Source: an uncultured Actinomycetes bacterium (GTDB taxonomy: Bacteria; Actinomycetota; Actinomycetes; S36-B12). Taken from it: DNA of 37,767 nt. Location of the stretch: positions 1-37,767 of the forward strand of contig CAJBZP010000092.1 of NCBI GenBank assembly GCA_903960135.1, read 5' to 3'. Positions 25,715 to 35,538 of this stretch are shown piece after piece. Numbering within the stretch: the first letter of the stretch is position 1; each line of letters opens with the position of its first letter. The notes beneath the pieces were generated by a model that made no database searches, was not told the DNA's origin, and saw only the letters and a list, made by a program, of their open reading frames with translations. A program made the translations under genes and the position numbers.

Positions 25715-27706
25715 ATGGCTGCTGCGTCGAAAGACCCGAGCGCACTTTTGGACGTACCACCGCTGTTGACCGGACGTTTGGCCATCACTGATGTCAACCC
25801 GTCTGTGCTCAGCGGTCGCCGCCCGGCGGCGGCCGTGGTTGACGAGGCCGTACGGGTTCGCGCTACCTGCTTTCGCGAGGGCCCTGGTGCACTCAAGATC
25901 GCAGCGGTACTCCACCGACCGGACGGCACCTGTCACTCACGAGTTGACTTGCAGCCAAGTGGCCCAAACGCTTGGGCCGGAATCGTCCGGCCTACCGACG
26001 TAGGTCAATGGACTTTCTCCATCGAGGCGTGGAGTGATCCTTGGCAGACTTGGTTGCACCGGGCAGAAGTCAAGATTCCAGCTGGCATCGATGCCGAACT
26101 TGAGCTCAGCGAGGGTGCTTTGCTTTTGGAAGGAGCGATTACTCCTAAGCATCCAGCACGGGCCGACCTTCAGTCGGCACTGACCACGATGCGAACCGGC
26201 TCGCTGCCGCCGCCAGTACGACTCGCCGCCGCGATGGATCCGCGAGTGGCTTTGGCGCTTTCGAATTCCCCCCTTCGTGAACACCTGACCACAAGCGGCC
26301 CTTGGCCCCTTGCTGTACAACGGCGAAGGGCTCTGGTTGGTGCGTGGTACGAATTTTTCCCGCGCAGCGAAGGCGCGACCCTGGACCCACCGAAATCTGG
26401 CACATTCATCACTGCTGCGGATCGGCTGCCCGCCATTGCGGAAATGGGATTCGACGTTATCTACCTACCACCGGTGCACCCCATCGGTTTAAGCAACCGC
26501 AAGGGACAAAATGGCGATCTGGTCGCAAGCGCGAACGACCCTGGATCCCCGTGGGCCGTTGGCTCGCCAGCAGGGGGGCATGATGCGGTACACCCCGACC
26601 TTGGCACCTTGAAAGATTTTGACGCTTTCGTCTCGTCAACTAATGCCCTTGGCATGGAAATCGCCCTCGATCTAGCATTGCAGGCATCACCTGATCACCC
26701 TTGGGTCACAGAGCACCCCGAGTGGTTCACGGCCCGAGCCGATGGGTCCATCGCATACGCGGAGAATCCACCGAAGAAGTACCAAGATATCTACCCGTTG
26801 AATTTCGATAATGACCCGGAAGGTATCTACGCGGAGATCGAGCGGGTCGTACGCTTTTGGGTTTCCCACGGTGTACACATCTTTCGCGTCGATAATCCAC
26901 ACACCAAGCCCATCTGGCTCTGGGATCGACTCATTACCGCAATCAACGACGATCACCCGGATGTCATCTTCTTAGCCGAAGCATTCACTAATCAAGCGAT
27001 GATGCAGGCACTCGCTGAAGTCGGGTTCCAACAAAGTTACACCTATTTCACTTGGCGCACGGGTAAGCAGGAGCTCGAGGAGTACGGCAATGAACTTGCC
27101 GGCCCGGCTGCGGCTTATATGCGCCCGAACTTCTTCACCAATACCCCAGACATTCTGCATGCGTACTTACAGCACGGCGGTCCGGGCGCATTCGCAATCC
27201 GCGCGGTGCTTGCGGCGACTCTTGCGCCCAGTTACGGCATCTACAGCGGCTTTGAAATTTACGAGCATGTGGCACTTCGCCCGGGCGTCGAGGAGTACCT
27301 AGACGCCGAGAAATTTCAGTATCGACCGCGCGACTGGGCGGCGGCCAAAAGGCAGGGCCGGAGCCTGGCTCCCCTTTTGACACTTATCAATGGCGTGCGG
27401 CGTGAGCACAGGGCGCTTCAGGATCTGCGGTCGCTCCACTTCCACCACTGCGATAACCCAAATATCATCGCGTTTTCAAAGCAGGATGGCGATGACACCA
27501 TCTTGGTGGTTTGCACACTTGACCCGCACCATGTGCAAGAGGGCACTGTCTGGTGGGATCTAATGGCTATCGGGGTAGATCCCCAATCCCTCTTCATCGC
27601 GCACGACCTGCTGTCCGACACAAGTTGGACTTGGGGCCAAACCTCTTACGTACGACTTACTCCTTGGGAGCAAGTCGCGCACATAGTCCACGTGCAGCAA
27701 GAATGA
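25715..27706 (+). CDS. glgE: Alpha-1,4-glucan:maltose-1-phosphate maltosyltransferase
   Basis: [67 protein letters not shown]. Confidence 0.95.
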   Translation: MAAASKDPSALLDVPPLLTGRLAITDVNPSVLSGRRPAAAVVDEAVRVRATCFREGPGALKIAAVLHRPDGTCHSRVDLQPSGPNAWAGIVRPTDVGQWTFSIEAWSDPWQTWLHRAEVKIPAGIDAELELSEGALLLEGAITPKHPARADLQSALTTMRTGSLPPPVRLAAAMDPRVALALSNSPLREHLTTSGPWPLAVQRRRALVGAWYEFFPRSEGATLDPPKSGTFITAADRLPAIAEMGFDVIYLPPVHPIGLSNRKGQNGDLVASANDPGSPWAVGSPAGGHDAVHPDLGTLKDFDAFVSSTNALGMEIALDLALQASPDHPWVTEHPEWFTARADGSIAYAENPPKKYQDIYPLNFDNDPEGIYAEIERVVRFWVSHGVHIFRVDNPHTKPIWLWDRLITAINDDHPDVIFLAEAFTNQAMMQALAEVGFQQSYTYFTWRTGKQELEEYGNELAGPAAAYMRPNFFTNTPDILHAYLQHGGPGAFAIRAVLAATLAPSYGIYSGFEIYEHVALRPGVEEYLDAEKFQYRPRDWAAAKRQGRSLAPLLTLINGVRREHRALQDLRSLHFHHCDNPNIIAFSKQDGDDTILVVCTLDPHHVQEGTVWWDLMAIGVDPQSLFIAHDLLSDTSWTWGQTSYVRLTPWEQVAHIVHVQQE

Positions 27707-29886
27707 CTAAGCCCGCGGCGGCACCGGCTGCACTGGCAGACCTCGACCGACTTGTTGATGGATGGCATGAGAATCCACACGAAATTTTAGGGCCCCACCA
27801 GTATCGCGGTGCCGTCACTGTGCGGGTCTTGCGCCCGATGGCGGACTCCGTGACCGTGGTAACCGAGCACGGAGCCATTCAACTCGATCACGAGTTCCGC
27901 GGTATTTGGTGCGGGGTTATACCTGTGCAGCAGGTGCCTAACTACTCGATAGAAGTGCAGTACGGAGCTGATTTAGTACCGGCCGATGATCCGTACCGCT
28001 TTCTGCCAACACTTGGTGAGATCGACCTGCATCTAGTACACGAAGGTCGCCACGAGCAGCTTTGGGAAGTGCTCGGCGCGCACACCCACAGCTATCCGAC
28101 TCCGAACGGTCTTGTAACAGGTGTCTCATTCGCCGTTTGGGCGCCTAATGCTCGCGGGATCCGAGTGGCGGGCGACTTCAACTACTGGGACGGCATCGCT
28201 CATCCCATGCGCAGCCTTGGTGCTTCTGGGATTTGGGAGTTATTCGTCCCAAATATTGCTGACGCAACCAGATACAAATTCCAAATCCTCGGACGCGATG
28301 GAATCTGGCGACAAAAAGCCGACCCATTCGCCTTCGCCACCGAGATCCCGCCCGCCACCGCATCGGTAGTTTTCACCTCAAGTCACCTTTGGCAAGATTC
28401 AGCATGGCTTGCGAAGCGCGCGAATACCGATGCACTCGCGGCGCCAATGAGTATCTATGAAGTCCACCTAGGCTCCTGGCGCGCCGGGCTTGGCTACCGC
28501 CAACTGGCCGACGAGCTAGTCGACTATCTAGGTGAAACCGGGTTCACCCACGTTGAGTTTCTCCCTGTCGCCGAGCATCCGTACGGGCCATCCTGGGGCT
28601 ACCAAGTTACTTCGTATTTCGCTCCCACCTCACGCTTTGGCTCCCCAGATGACCTCCGATACCTAATTGACCGGCTGCACCAGGCCGGGGTCGGGGTATT
28701 GGTTGACTGGGTGCCCGCGCACTTCCCCAAGGACGACTGGGCACTTGCCCGCTTTGATGGCACGGCTCTCTACGAACATGCTGACCCCCGCCGTGGCGAG
28801 CATCCCGATTGGGGCACGTACGTCTTTGATTACGGCCGGCCTGAAGTCCGAAACTTCCTGGTTGCCAATGCCCTCTACTGGCTTGAGGAGTTTCATGTTG
28901 ACGGATTACGCGTTGACGCTGTCGCTTCAATGCTGTACCTCGATTATTCGAGGGGGCCCGGCGAGTGGGACCCGAATCAATACGGTGGCCGGGAGAATCT
29001 CGACGCCGTTGCCCTATTACAAGAGGTAAATGCCACCGTCTACAAGCGGGTTCCCGGCGTGGTGATGATCGCCGAGGAATCCACCGCTTGGCCAGGGGTC
29101 ACCAAACCCACTGACGTTGGCGGGTTGGGCTTTGGGCTCAAATGGAATATGGGCTGGATGCACGACTCTTTGGACTACATCAAGCGCGAGCCAATTCACC
29201 GCCAGTACCACCACAATGAGTTGACGTTCGCGATGGTCTATGCCTATAGCGAGCATTTTGTGCTGCCTATTTCCCATGATGAAGTTGTTCATGGCAAGAG
29301 TTCCCTCATTGGGCGGATGCCCGGTGATCGTTGGCAGCAGCTGGCGAATCTGCGGGCATTCTTGGCCTTCATGTGGGCACACCCCGGAAAGAAACTACTT
29401 TTCATGGGTTCGGAGTTTGCCCAGTCCGGCGAATGGGCAAGTCAGCGCAGCCTGGACTGGTCCGTCTTGCAATTTGCTGAACATGCCGGTGCTTTGCGCA
29501 CGGTCTGCGACCTCAATAGCGTGTATCGCGCCACCCCAGCCCTTTGGCAGCGTGATGACGACCCCGGCGGCTTTGAGTGGATTGACGCTGGTGACGCGGC
29601 GGGCAATATCTTCACGTGGCTGCGCTGGGATAACGCCGGCCGCCCCCTTGCCTGCGCCGTCAACTTCTCCCCAACCCCGCACGAGGGCTATCGCATCGGT
29701 TTGCCACTACTTGGCAGGTGGACCGAAATACTCAATACCGATGCCGATGTTTATGGTGGCAGCGGGGTTGGCAATCTTGGTGGGGTAACCGCAGACTCAG
29801 TGCCTTGGCAGGGCAGGCCGGCATCGGCCCAGGTCGTACTCCCGCCGCTGGCAGCTATCTACCTGCGCTTTGACCCAAACCCCTAG
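27703..29886 (+). CDS. glgB: 1,4-alpha-glucan branching enzyme (GH13)
   Basis: [79 protein letters not shown] at 27703 overlaps the glgE stop (ATGA). Confidence 0.95.
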   Translation: MTKPAAAPAALADLDRLVDGWHENPHEILGPHQYRGAVTVRVLRPMADSVTVVTEHGAIQLDHEFRGIWCGVIPVQQVPNYSIEVQYGADLVPADDPYRFLPTLGEIDLHLVHEGRHEQLWEVLGAHTHSYPTPNGLVTGVSFAVWAPNARGIRVAGDFNYWDGIAHPMRSLGASGIWELFVPNIADATRYKFQILGRDGIWRQKADPFAFATEIPPATASVVFTSSHLWQDSAWLAKRANTDALAAPMSIYEVHLGSWRAGLGYRQLADELVDYLGETGFTHVEFLPVAEHPYGPSWGYQVTSYFAPTSRFGSPDDLRYLIDRLHQAGVGVLVDWVPAHFPKDDWALARFDGTALYEHADPRRGEHPDWGTYVFDYGRPEVRNFLVANALYWLEEFHVDGLRVDAVASMLYLDYSRGPGEWDPNQYGGRENLDAVALLQEVNATVYKRVPGVVMIAEESTAWPGVTKPTDVGGLGFGLKWNMGWMHDSLDYIKREPIHRQYHHNELTFAMVYAYSEHFVLPISHDEVVHGKSSLIGRMPGDRWQQLANLRAFLAFMWAHPGKKLLFMGSEFAQSGEWASQRSLDWSVLQFAEHAGALRTVCDLNSVYRATPALWQRDDDPGGFEWIDAGDAAGNIFTWLRWDNAGRPLACAVNFSPTPHEGYRIGLPLLGRWTEILNTDADVYGGSGVGNLGGVTADSVPWQGRPASAQVVLPPLAAIYLRFDPNP

Positions 29887-29895
29887 CCCAACCCA

Positions 29896-29914
29896 AACCC
29901 CGCCCAGTGGGGTT
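29896..29914. terminator. Hairpin between convergent glgB and thioredoxin genes
   Basis: AACCCC-gcccagt-GGGGTT. Confidence 0.55.
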
Positions 29915-30899
29915 AGAACAGGGCATTGGCCAATGCCGTGCGAGCGCCTGCGACCGAGGGGTCATCACCCGCAAGGATGAACAACTCAAGTAACCGTGCA
30001 CGCACCAACTCCCGATCCGGGCCTGCCGTCACTCGCACACATGCAATTAGTCGATCAAAGGCGGGCGACCAGCGCCCGGCCAACGCATCAAAGTCCGCAG
30101 TTGCGCATTGCACTCGCACATCGCCTGCAGCATCAACCTGCTCGGCAATGGCCCGAAGCGCCCCCTCGTCTTCACCTTCGGTGCGCCGATAAAGACCAAC
30201 CATGGCTAACCCGGCCTGCGCGTCAGGGTCGGCCGCGTTGGTATCGAGGATCAACCGATAAGCCGATTCAGCTGCATCCCAATTGCCGGCTTCTATCGCA
30301 GCAAATGCTGCGTCGAAACGAGGATCAGTTTCCGGCTCGTGCGGCATCTCATTGTCAGGCGTCAGCTCCGCTGGCTGCTGGTCGTCGTCGGTCAAAGTTC
30401 CGGTTACTCCCTGCTCCGCCGCTACTTTCAGTAACTCATCAAGTATCTGCCGGATTTGGGCCTCTGGGTAGGCGCCTTGAAATAGCGGAACCGGTTGGCC
30501 CTTTATAACCGCAAAAACCGCCGGGATGGACTGCACCTGGAAAGCCGCGGCAACCCGTTGCTCGGCATCGACGTCGACTTTGGCAAGTATCCACCGACCG
30601 GCGTATTCGGCCGCCAACTTCTCCAAGACCGGAGACAACTGCTTGCAGGGCCCGCACCAGTCAGCCCAGAGGTCAAGTACCACGGGCACCGTCAAGGACC
30701 GGTCAATGACCGCGGATTGAAAGGTAGCTTCGGTGACGTTGATCACCACCCCGGCCGGGGCCCCCGCGACCGCGGCTGCTGCCTTTTGCTGGTTTTGCCG
30801 CGCGGTAGCAAGTGCCCCGAGGTCAATCGCCCCGCGCCCGGAAAATGGAGTTGATGTCACGCCCCTATCTTCTACCATGGGCCCCCCAACACAATCCAA
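29913..30899 (-). CDS. Thioredoxin / YbbN (CnoX)-like protein with TPR-like C-terminus
   Basis: VVLDLWADWCGPCKQLSPVLEKLAAEYAGRWILAKVDVDAEQRVAAAFQVQSIPAVFAV; helical repeat C-terminus. True start may be internal. Confidence 0.88.
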   Translation of the reverse strand: MDCVGGPMVEDRGVTSTPFSGRGAIDLGALATARQNQQKAAAAVAGAPAGVVINVTEATFQSAVIDRSLTVPVVLDLWADWCGPCKQLSPVLEKLAAEYAGRWILAKVDVDAEQRVAAAFQVQSIPAVFAVIKGQPVPLFQGAYPEAQIRQILDELLKVAAEQGVTGTLTDDDQQPAELTPDNEMPHEPETDPRFDAAFAAIEAGNWDAAESAYRLILDTNAADPDAQAGLAMVGLYRRTEGEDEGALRAIAEQVDAAGDVRVQCATADFDALAGRWSPAFDRLIACVRVTAGPDRELVRARLLELFILAGDDPSVAGARTALANALF

Positions 30900-30922
30900 T
30901 ACCCGGCGAGGACACTTAGCGG

Positions 30923-31396
30923 ATGCATATTTCAGCCAAGGCCGACTATGGGATGCGCGCCCTGTTGGTTCTCGCCGCGGCCTATGCCGATGAGCCGACC
31001 CGATTGGTTAAGGGTGAAAATATCGCCGTCGCGCAGGGGATCCCGGTGAAATTCCTTGAGGGTATCCTGCGGCAATTACGACAGTCTGCGATTGTCGCCA
31101 GCCAGCGCGGGGCCGAAGGCGGCTACCGCCTAGATCGCGATCCCGCTGAGGTCACCATTGCCGATGTCGTCCGGGCACTTGATGGCCCCCTAGCCGCAGT
31201 TCGCGGGCAACGTCCCGAGGATGTTAATTATGACGGGGCCGCCGAACACCTCCGCGAGGTCTGGATTGCCGTGCGTGCCTCAATGCGTCATATCTTGGAA
31301 AACATCACGTTGGCCGACGTTGCCGCCAACAAACTGCCCGCCGAAGTGACCGGTCTTCTGGCTGAGCCTGGCGCTTGGCAACGAAGAACTAACTAA
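30923..31396 (+). CDS. Rrf2-family transcriptional regulator
   Basis: MHISAKADYGMRALLVLAAAYA...GIPVKFLEGILRQLRQSAIVASQRGAEGGYRLDRDPAEVTIADVVRALDGPL. Confidence 0.92.
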   Translation: MHISAKADYGMRALLVLAAAYADEPTRLVKGENIAVAQGIPVKFLEGILRQLRQSAIVASQRGAEGGYRLDRDPAEVTIADVVRALDGPLAAVRGQRPEDVNYDGAAEHLREVWIAVRASMRHILENITLADVAANKLPAEVTGLLAEPGAWQRRTN

Positions 31397-32336
31397 GTTG
31401 CTCAGCCGCTTGATAGGCGTCCATAGACCCATCAAGCACGGCGGAACTGAGTGCATCAAGTTCAGCAGCACGCACCGAGAGTCTCGCCCGGGTCTCGCCA
31501 ACAACTAATGCGCAGATCTCGTCGCTAATTCGACGAAGCCTCCGCTTGCGGTCCTGCCCGCTACCAATTAGCCATTCCCGATGCTCGTCCATCGCGGCGA
31601 CTACCTCTTCGATTCCGGTACCGGTTGATGCAACTGTTTTCAGCACCGGCGGCGCCCAGCCATCATGCTGCCCAAGTGCGATCATGTGGCGGAGCTCGCG
31701 GACCGTGGTGTCGGCCCCATCACGATCGGCCTTATTGACAACGAAGATGTCACCGATTTCCAGAATTCCGGCTTTTGCAGCTTGAATACTGTCGCCCATA
31801 CCAGGAGCAATTAGCACGATGGAAGTATCAGCGGTGGCTGCGATTTCGACTTCGGATTGACCGACACCCACAGTCTCGATTATTACCGCATCGAAATCCG
31901 CCGCATCAAGTACCCGAATTACTTGCGGGGTAGTCGCGGCTAGCCCACCGAGATGCCCGCGCGATGCCATAGACCTGATAAAAACACCATCATCGGTCGC
32001 ATGCTGCTGCATCCGGATCCGATCCCCCAATAGGGCGCCACCAGAAAATGGTGATGATGGATCCACCGCGAGTACGGCGACGCGATTGCCGCGTGCCCGC
32101 AATGCCGTCACGAGAGCCGACGTAGTGGTGGACTTACCAACCCCGGGTGCCCCCGTGACGCCAATGACGTGAGCACGCCCGGTAAAACCCGATAGAGCGG
32201 CCATCGCCTCGCGGGCATCGGTTGCGCCGTCTTCAATCCGCGAGATCAACCGGGCTATATCGCGCTGCTGCCCGGCCCGTGCGCCGACGATCAGATCAAG
32301 GACACTCACCCGCTGATCATCTCGCAACTTCTTCAA
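31389..32336 (-). CDS. meaB: Methylmalonyl-CoA mutase-associated GTPase MeaB
   Basis: VIGVTGAPGVGKSTTTSALVTALRARGNRVAVLAVDPSSPFSGGALLGDRIRM; VIIETVGVGQSEVEIA. Confidence 0.95.
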   Translation of the reverse strand: MKKLRDDQRVSVLDLIVGARAGQQRDIARLISRIEDGATDAREAMAALSGFTGRAHVIGVTGAPGVGKSTTTSALVTALRARGNRVAVLAVDPSSPFSGGALLGDRIRMQQHATDDGVFIRSMASRGHLGGLAATTPQVIRVLDAADFDAVIIETVGVGQSEVEIAATADTSIVLIAPGMGDSIQAAKAGILEIGDIFVVNKADRDGADTTVRELRHMIALGQHDGWAPPVLKTVASTGTGIEEVVAAMDEHREWLIGSGQDRKRRLRRISDEICALVVGETRARLSVRAAELDALSSAVLDGSMDAYQAAEQLS

Positions 32337-33533
32337 TCAGGCTTTAGGCACGCGCAGCAACAGCGCATCACCTTGGCCGCCACCGCCGCAGAGCGCCGCC
32401 GCACCGGTGCCACCACCGCGTCGCTGTAGTTCCAGTGCTAGGTGCAAGACAATTCGGGCACCGGACATACCGACCGGGTGTCCTACCGCAATCGCACCAC
32501 CATTGACGTTGACCTTGTCGGCTGAAACTCCTAGTGCTTTACTCGACACCACCCCGACTGCAGCAAACGCCTCGTTGATTTCGAGCAGATCTAGATCGCT
32601 GACCGCAATGCCCTCACGCTGACAGGCCTTGATGATGGCGTTGGCCGGCTGCTCCTGAAGTGAGGCATCCGGGCCAGCCACCACCCCGTGGCTGCCGATT
32701 TCGGCGAGCCAGGTTAGACCGAGCTCATTGGCTTTCTTCTTGCTCATGACGACAACCGCGCAGGCGCCGTCGGAGATCTGCGATGCACTACCGGCGGTGA
32801 TAGTGCCGTCCTTGCTGAATGCCGGACGCAGGGCAGCCAACGACTCGGCCGTAGTGTCGGCGCGCACACCTTCATCGGCACTGAAAATTATCGGGTCGCC
32901 TTTGCGCTGCTTGATTTGCACGGGCGTGATCTCGTCATCGAATATCCCTTTGATTTGTGCCGCCGCGGCTCGCTGGTGAGATGCGGCCGAAAAAGCATCC
33001 TGCTCCGCGCGAGTTAAGTCATAGCGCGAGTTGTGATTTTCGGTGCTCTCCCCCATTCCGCACTGATCAAATGCACAGGTGAGTGCGTCGTAGGCCATCG
33101 AATCGACCATGGTCCAATCGCCGTACTTGATGCCCTCACGCGACCCAAGCAGCAGGTGGGGTGCATTTGTCATTGACTCCATGCCACCGGCCACGATGCA
33201 GTCAAACTCACCGGCCCGGATCAACTGGTCGGCAAGGGCAATGGCGTCGATCCCCGAGAGGCAAACCTTGTTGATCAGCAACGATGGCACGTTCATGCTG
33301 ATGCCGCCCTTGACCGCCGCTTGCCGCGCCGGCATTTGGCCCGCACCGGCTTGCAGCACCTGCCCCATGATCACGTAGTCGACCTGCTCCGGTGCCACCC
33401 CGGCCCGCTCCAGGGCGCCCTTGATTGCGAGGCCACCTAGATCGGTGCTGCTAAATGACTTTAAGGAGCCAAGTAGTCGACCAATAGGCGTCCGTGCCCC
33501 GGCCACGATTACTGAACCATTGTCAAGCGACAT
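32337..33533 (-). CDS. Acetyl-CoA C-acetyltransferase (thiolase)
   Basis: [25 protein letters not shown] active-site Cys; [34 protein letters not shown]. Confidence 0.93.
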   Translation of the reverse strand: MSLDNGSVIVAGARTPIGRLLGSLKSFSSTDLGGLAIKGALERAGVAPEQVDYVIMGQVLQAGAGQMPARQAAVKGGISMNVPSLLINKVCLSGIDAIALADQLIRAGEFDCIVAGGMESMTNAPHLLLGSREGIKYGDWTMVDSMAYDALTCAFDQCGMGESTENHNSRYDLTRAEQDAFSAASHQRAAAAQIKGIFDDEITPVQIKQRKGDPIIFSADEGVRADTTAESLAALRPAFSKDGTITAGSASQISDGACAVVVMSKKKANELGLTWLAEIGSHGVVAGPDASLQEQPANAIIKACQREGIAVSDLDLLEINEAFAAVGVVSSKALGVSADKVNVNGGAIAVGHPVGMSGARIVLHLALELQRRGGGTGAAALCGGGGQGDALLLRVPKA

Positions 33534-33593
33534 GCGGGCTCCTTAAACTCATCCGGGTAAGCGGTTTGACCTCGGGAATGCGACCATTGGACT

Positions 33594-34091
33594 ATGCCGA
33601 CACATTCTACGAATCCGACCGCCCCGACACATCCGGCCCCAGCAGAAGTGACACCGGCGGGTCTCCCGGGCGAAGCACTGCTCACCCAGGTAGACCACGT
33701 GGGCTTCGCGGTGCCCGATCTTGACGCGGCCAAGGAGTTTTATGCCAGGGTATTTGGCCTGCAAGTCGTGCACGAGGAGGTCAACGAGGCTCAGGGCGTG
33801 CGGGAGGCGATGCTTGGTGTCGGCGATAGCTGCATCCAATTACTCGCACCGCTGACCCCCGAATCAACCATTGCCAAATTCATCGACCGGTCCGGACCGG
33901 GGATCCAACAGGTGGCGTACCGGGTTACCGACGTGCGCGCTGTTGCCACCACCTTGCGTGCCCGCGGGGTCCGGGTGCTCTACGAGGAGCCCAAAATTGG
34001 CACCGCGGGCTCCCTCGTGAACTTCGTCCACCCCAAAGACTGCGGCGGGGTCCTGATCGAGCTCGTGCAACCCGCCAACGCAAAGACCTAG
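33594..34091 (+). CDS. mce: Methylmalonyl-CoA epimerase
   Basis: VDHVGFAVPDLDAAKEFYARVFGLQVVHEEVNEAQGVREAMLGVGDSCIQLLAPL; HPKDCGGVLIELVQ. Confidence 0.93.
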   Translation: MPTHSTNPTAPTHPAPAEVTPAGLPGEALLTQVDHVGFAVPDLDAAKEFYARVFGLQVVHEEVNEAQGVREAMLGVGDSCIQLLAPLTPESTIAKFIDRSGPGIQQVAYRVTDVRAVATTLRARGVRVLYEEPKIGTAGSLVNFVHPKDCGGVLIELVQPANAKT

Positions 34092-34180
34092 TTGGCCAAT
34101 AGTCAGGGCCTTGACCCCCAATAGGTTGCTAATAGTGGGCTGGTGAGGCACCCGGAAGCGACCTCTGACATTCTTTCTCG

Positions 34181-35518
34181 ATGCAATCCCTCATTGATGC
34201 CATAGCTCAAGGGGCACCCAGCGCTGACTTCGCGGCACTGCCGGTGCCGGATTCATATCGCGCCATCACCGTGCACAAGGACGAGGCCAACATGTTCGAG
34301 GGCCTGGCCTCCCGTGACAAAGACCCGCGCCTGTCCCTCCATCTCGATGACGTCCCCGTGCCTGACCTGGCGCCGGGTGAGGCGCTCATTGCCGTTATGG
34401 CCTCCAGCATCAACTACAACACGGTGTGGACCTCAATTTTCGAACCGGTCTCAACATTTGGCTTCCTTGAGCGGTACGGAAAGTTGAATCCGTATGCGAA
34501 GCGCCATGACCTGCCCTATCACATCATCGGCTCTGACGCGGCCGGCGTGGTGCTCCGCACCGGGCCCGGAGTGCACCTTTGGCAAGCCGGCGACGAGGTC
34601 GTTGCCCACTGCCTAAGTGTCGAACTGGAATCCCCACTCGGTCACAACGACACCATGCTGGATCCCGAGCAGCGCATCTGGGGCTTTGAAACAAACTTTG
34701 GCGGCCTAGCCGAACTGGCTATCGTCAAATCGAATCAACTGCTGCCAAAACCCGCGCACCTGACCTGGGAGGAAGCCGCAGCCCCCGGGCTCGTCAACTC
34801 CACCGCTTATCGCCAACTGGTTTCACGTAACGGGGCTGGCATGAAGCAGGGCGATGTAGTTCTCATCTGGGGCGCATCCGGAGGGCTTGGCTCATACGCC
34901 ACGCAATACGCGCTAAACGGCGGGGCGACTCCGGTTTGCGTGGTATCCAGCCCGCAGAAAGCACAAATCTGCCGGGACCTAGGTGCGGACTTGATAATCG
35001 ATCGCTCGGCTGAGGATTATCGCTTCTGGAAGGACGAAAACACCCAAGACCCAAAGGAGTGGCAACGCCTAGGCAAAAGGATTCGTGAGCTAACCGGTGG
35101 CGACGACGTCGATATCGTCTTTGAGCATCCCGGCCGTGAAACCTTCGGCGCCAGTGTCTATGTGGCTCGAAAAGGCGGCACTATCGTGACCTGCGCGTCT
35201 ACCTCGGGATATATGCATGAATACGACAACCGCTATTTGTGGATGAACCTTAAGCGAATTATCGGTAGCCACTTCGCTAATTACCGTGAGGCTTACGAAG
35301 CCAATCGGATGGTCGCCCGCGGAATGATCCACCCCACACTTTCGAAGACATTTAGTCTCGAAGATGCCGGTGCGGCCGCATATGAAGTTCATCGCAACCT
35401 TCACCAGGGCAAGGTCGGCGTACTTTGTCTGGCACCGCAGGCAGGACTTGGAGTCAGTGACCCCGAACTTCGGGCCAAGCACCTCGCCAAGATCAATCGC
35501 TTTAGTGGATCCAACTGA
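34181..35518 (+). CDS. ccr: Crotonyl-CoA carboxylase/reductase
   Basis: MASSINYNTVWTSIFEPVSTF; RIWGFETNFGGLAELA; LIWGASGGLGSYATQYA; GGTIVTCASTSGYMHEYDNRYLWMNLKRIIGSHFANYREA. Confidence 0.95.
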   Translation: MQSLIDAIAQGAPSADFAALPVPDSYRAITVHKDEANMFEGLASRDKDPRLSLHLDDVPVPDLAPGEALIAVMASSINYNTVWTSIFEPVSTFGFLERYGKLNPYAKRHDLPYHIIGSDAAGVVLRTGPGVHLWQAGDEVVAHCLSVELESPLGHNDTMLDPEQRIWGFETNFGGLAELAIVKSNQLLPKPAHLTWEEAAAPGLVNSTAYRQLVSRNGAGMKQGDVVLIWGASGGLGSYATQYALNGGATPVCVVSSPQKAQICRDLGADLIIDRSAEDYRFWKDENTQDPKEWQRLGKRIRELTGGDDVDIVFEHPGRETFGASVYVARKGGTIVTCASTSGYMHEYDNRYLWMNLKRIIGSHFANYREAYEANRMVARGMIHPTLSKTFSLEDAGAAAYEVHRNLHQGKVGVLCLAPQAGLGVSDPELRAKHLAKINRFSGSN

Positions 35519-35538
35519 AGAACGCTTAACATCAGCAC

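Noticed and set aside
25495-25936. Minus-strand ORFs over the glgP-glgE gap and glgE 5' end
   Set aside because: Antisense shadows of small ORF B and glgE; no recognisable domain.
27553-27702. N-terminal extension of the glgB ORF from 27553
   Set aside because: Overlaps the glgE 3' end in another frame; the coupled ATG at 27703 matches expected GlgB length and start.
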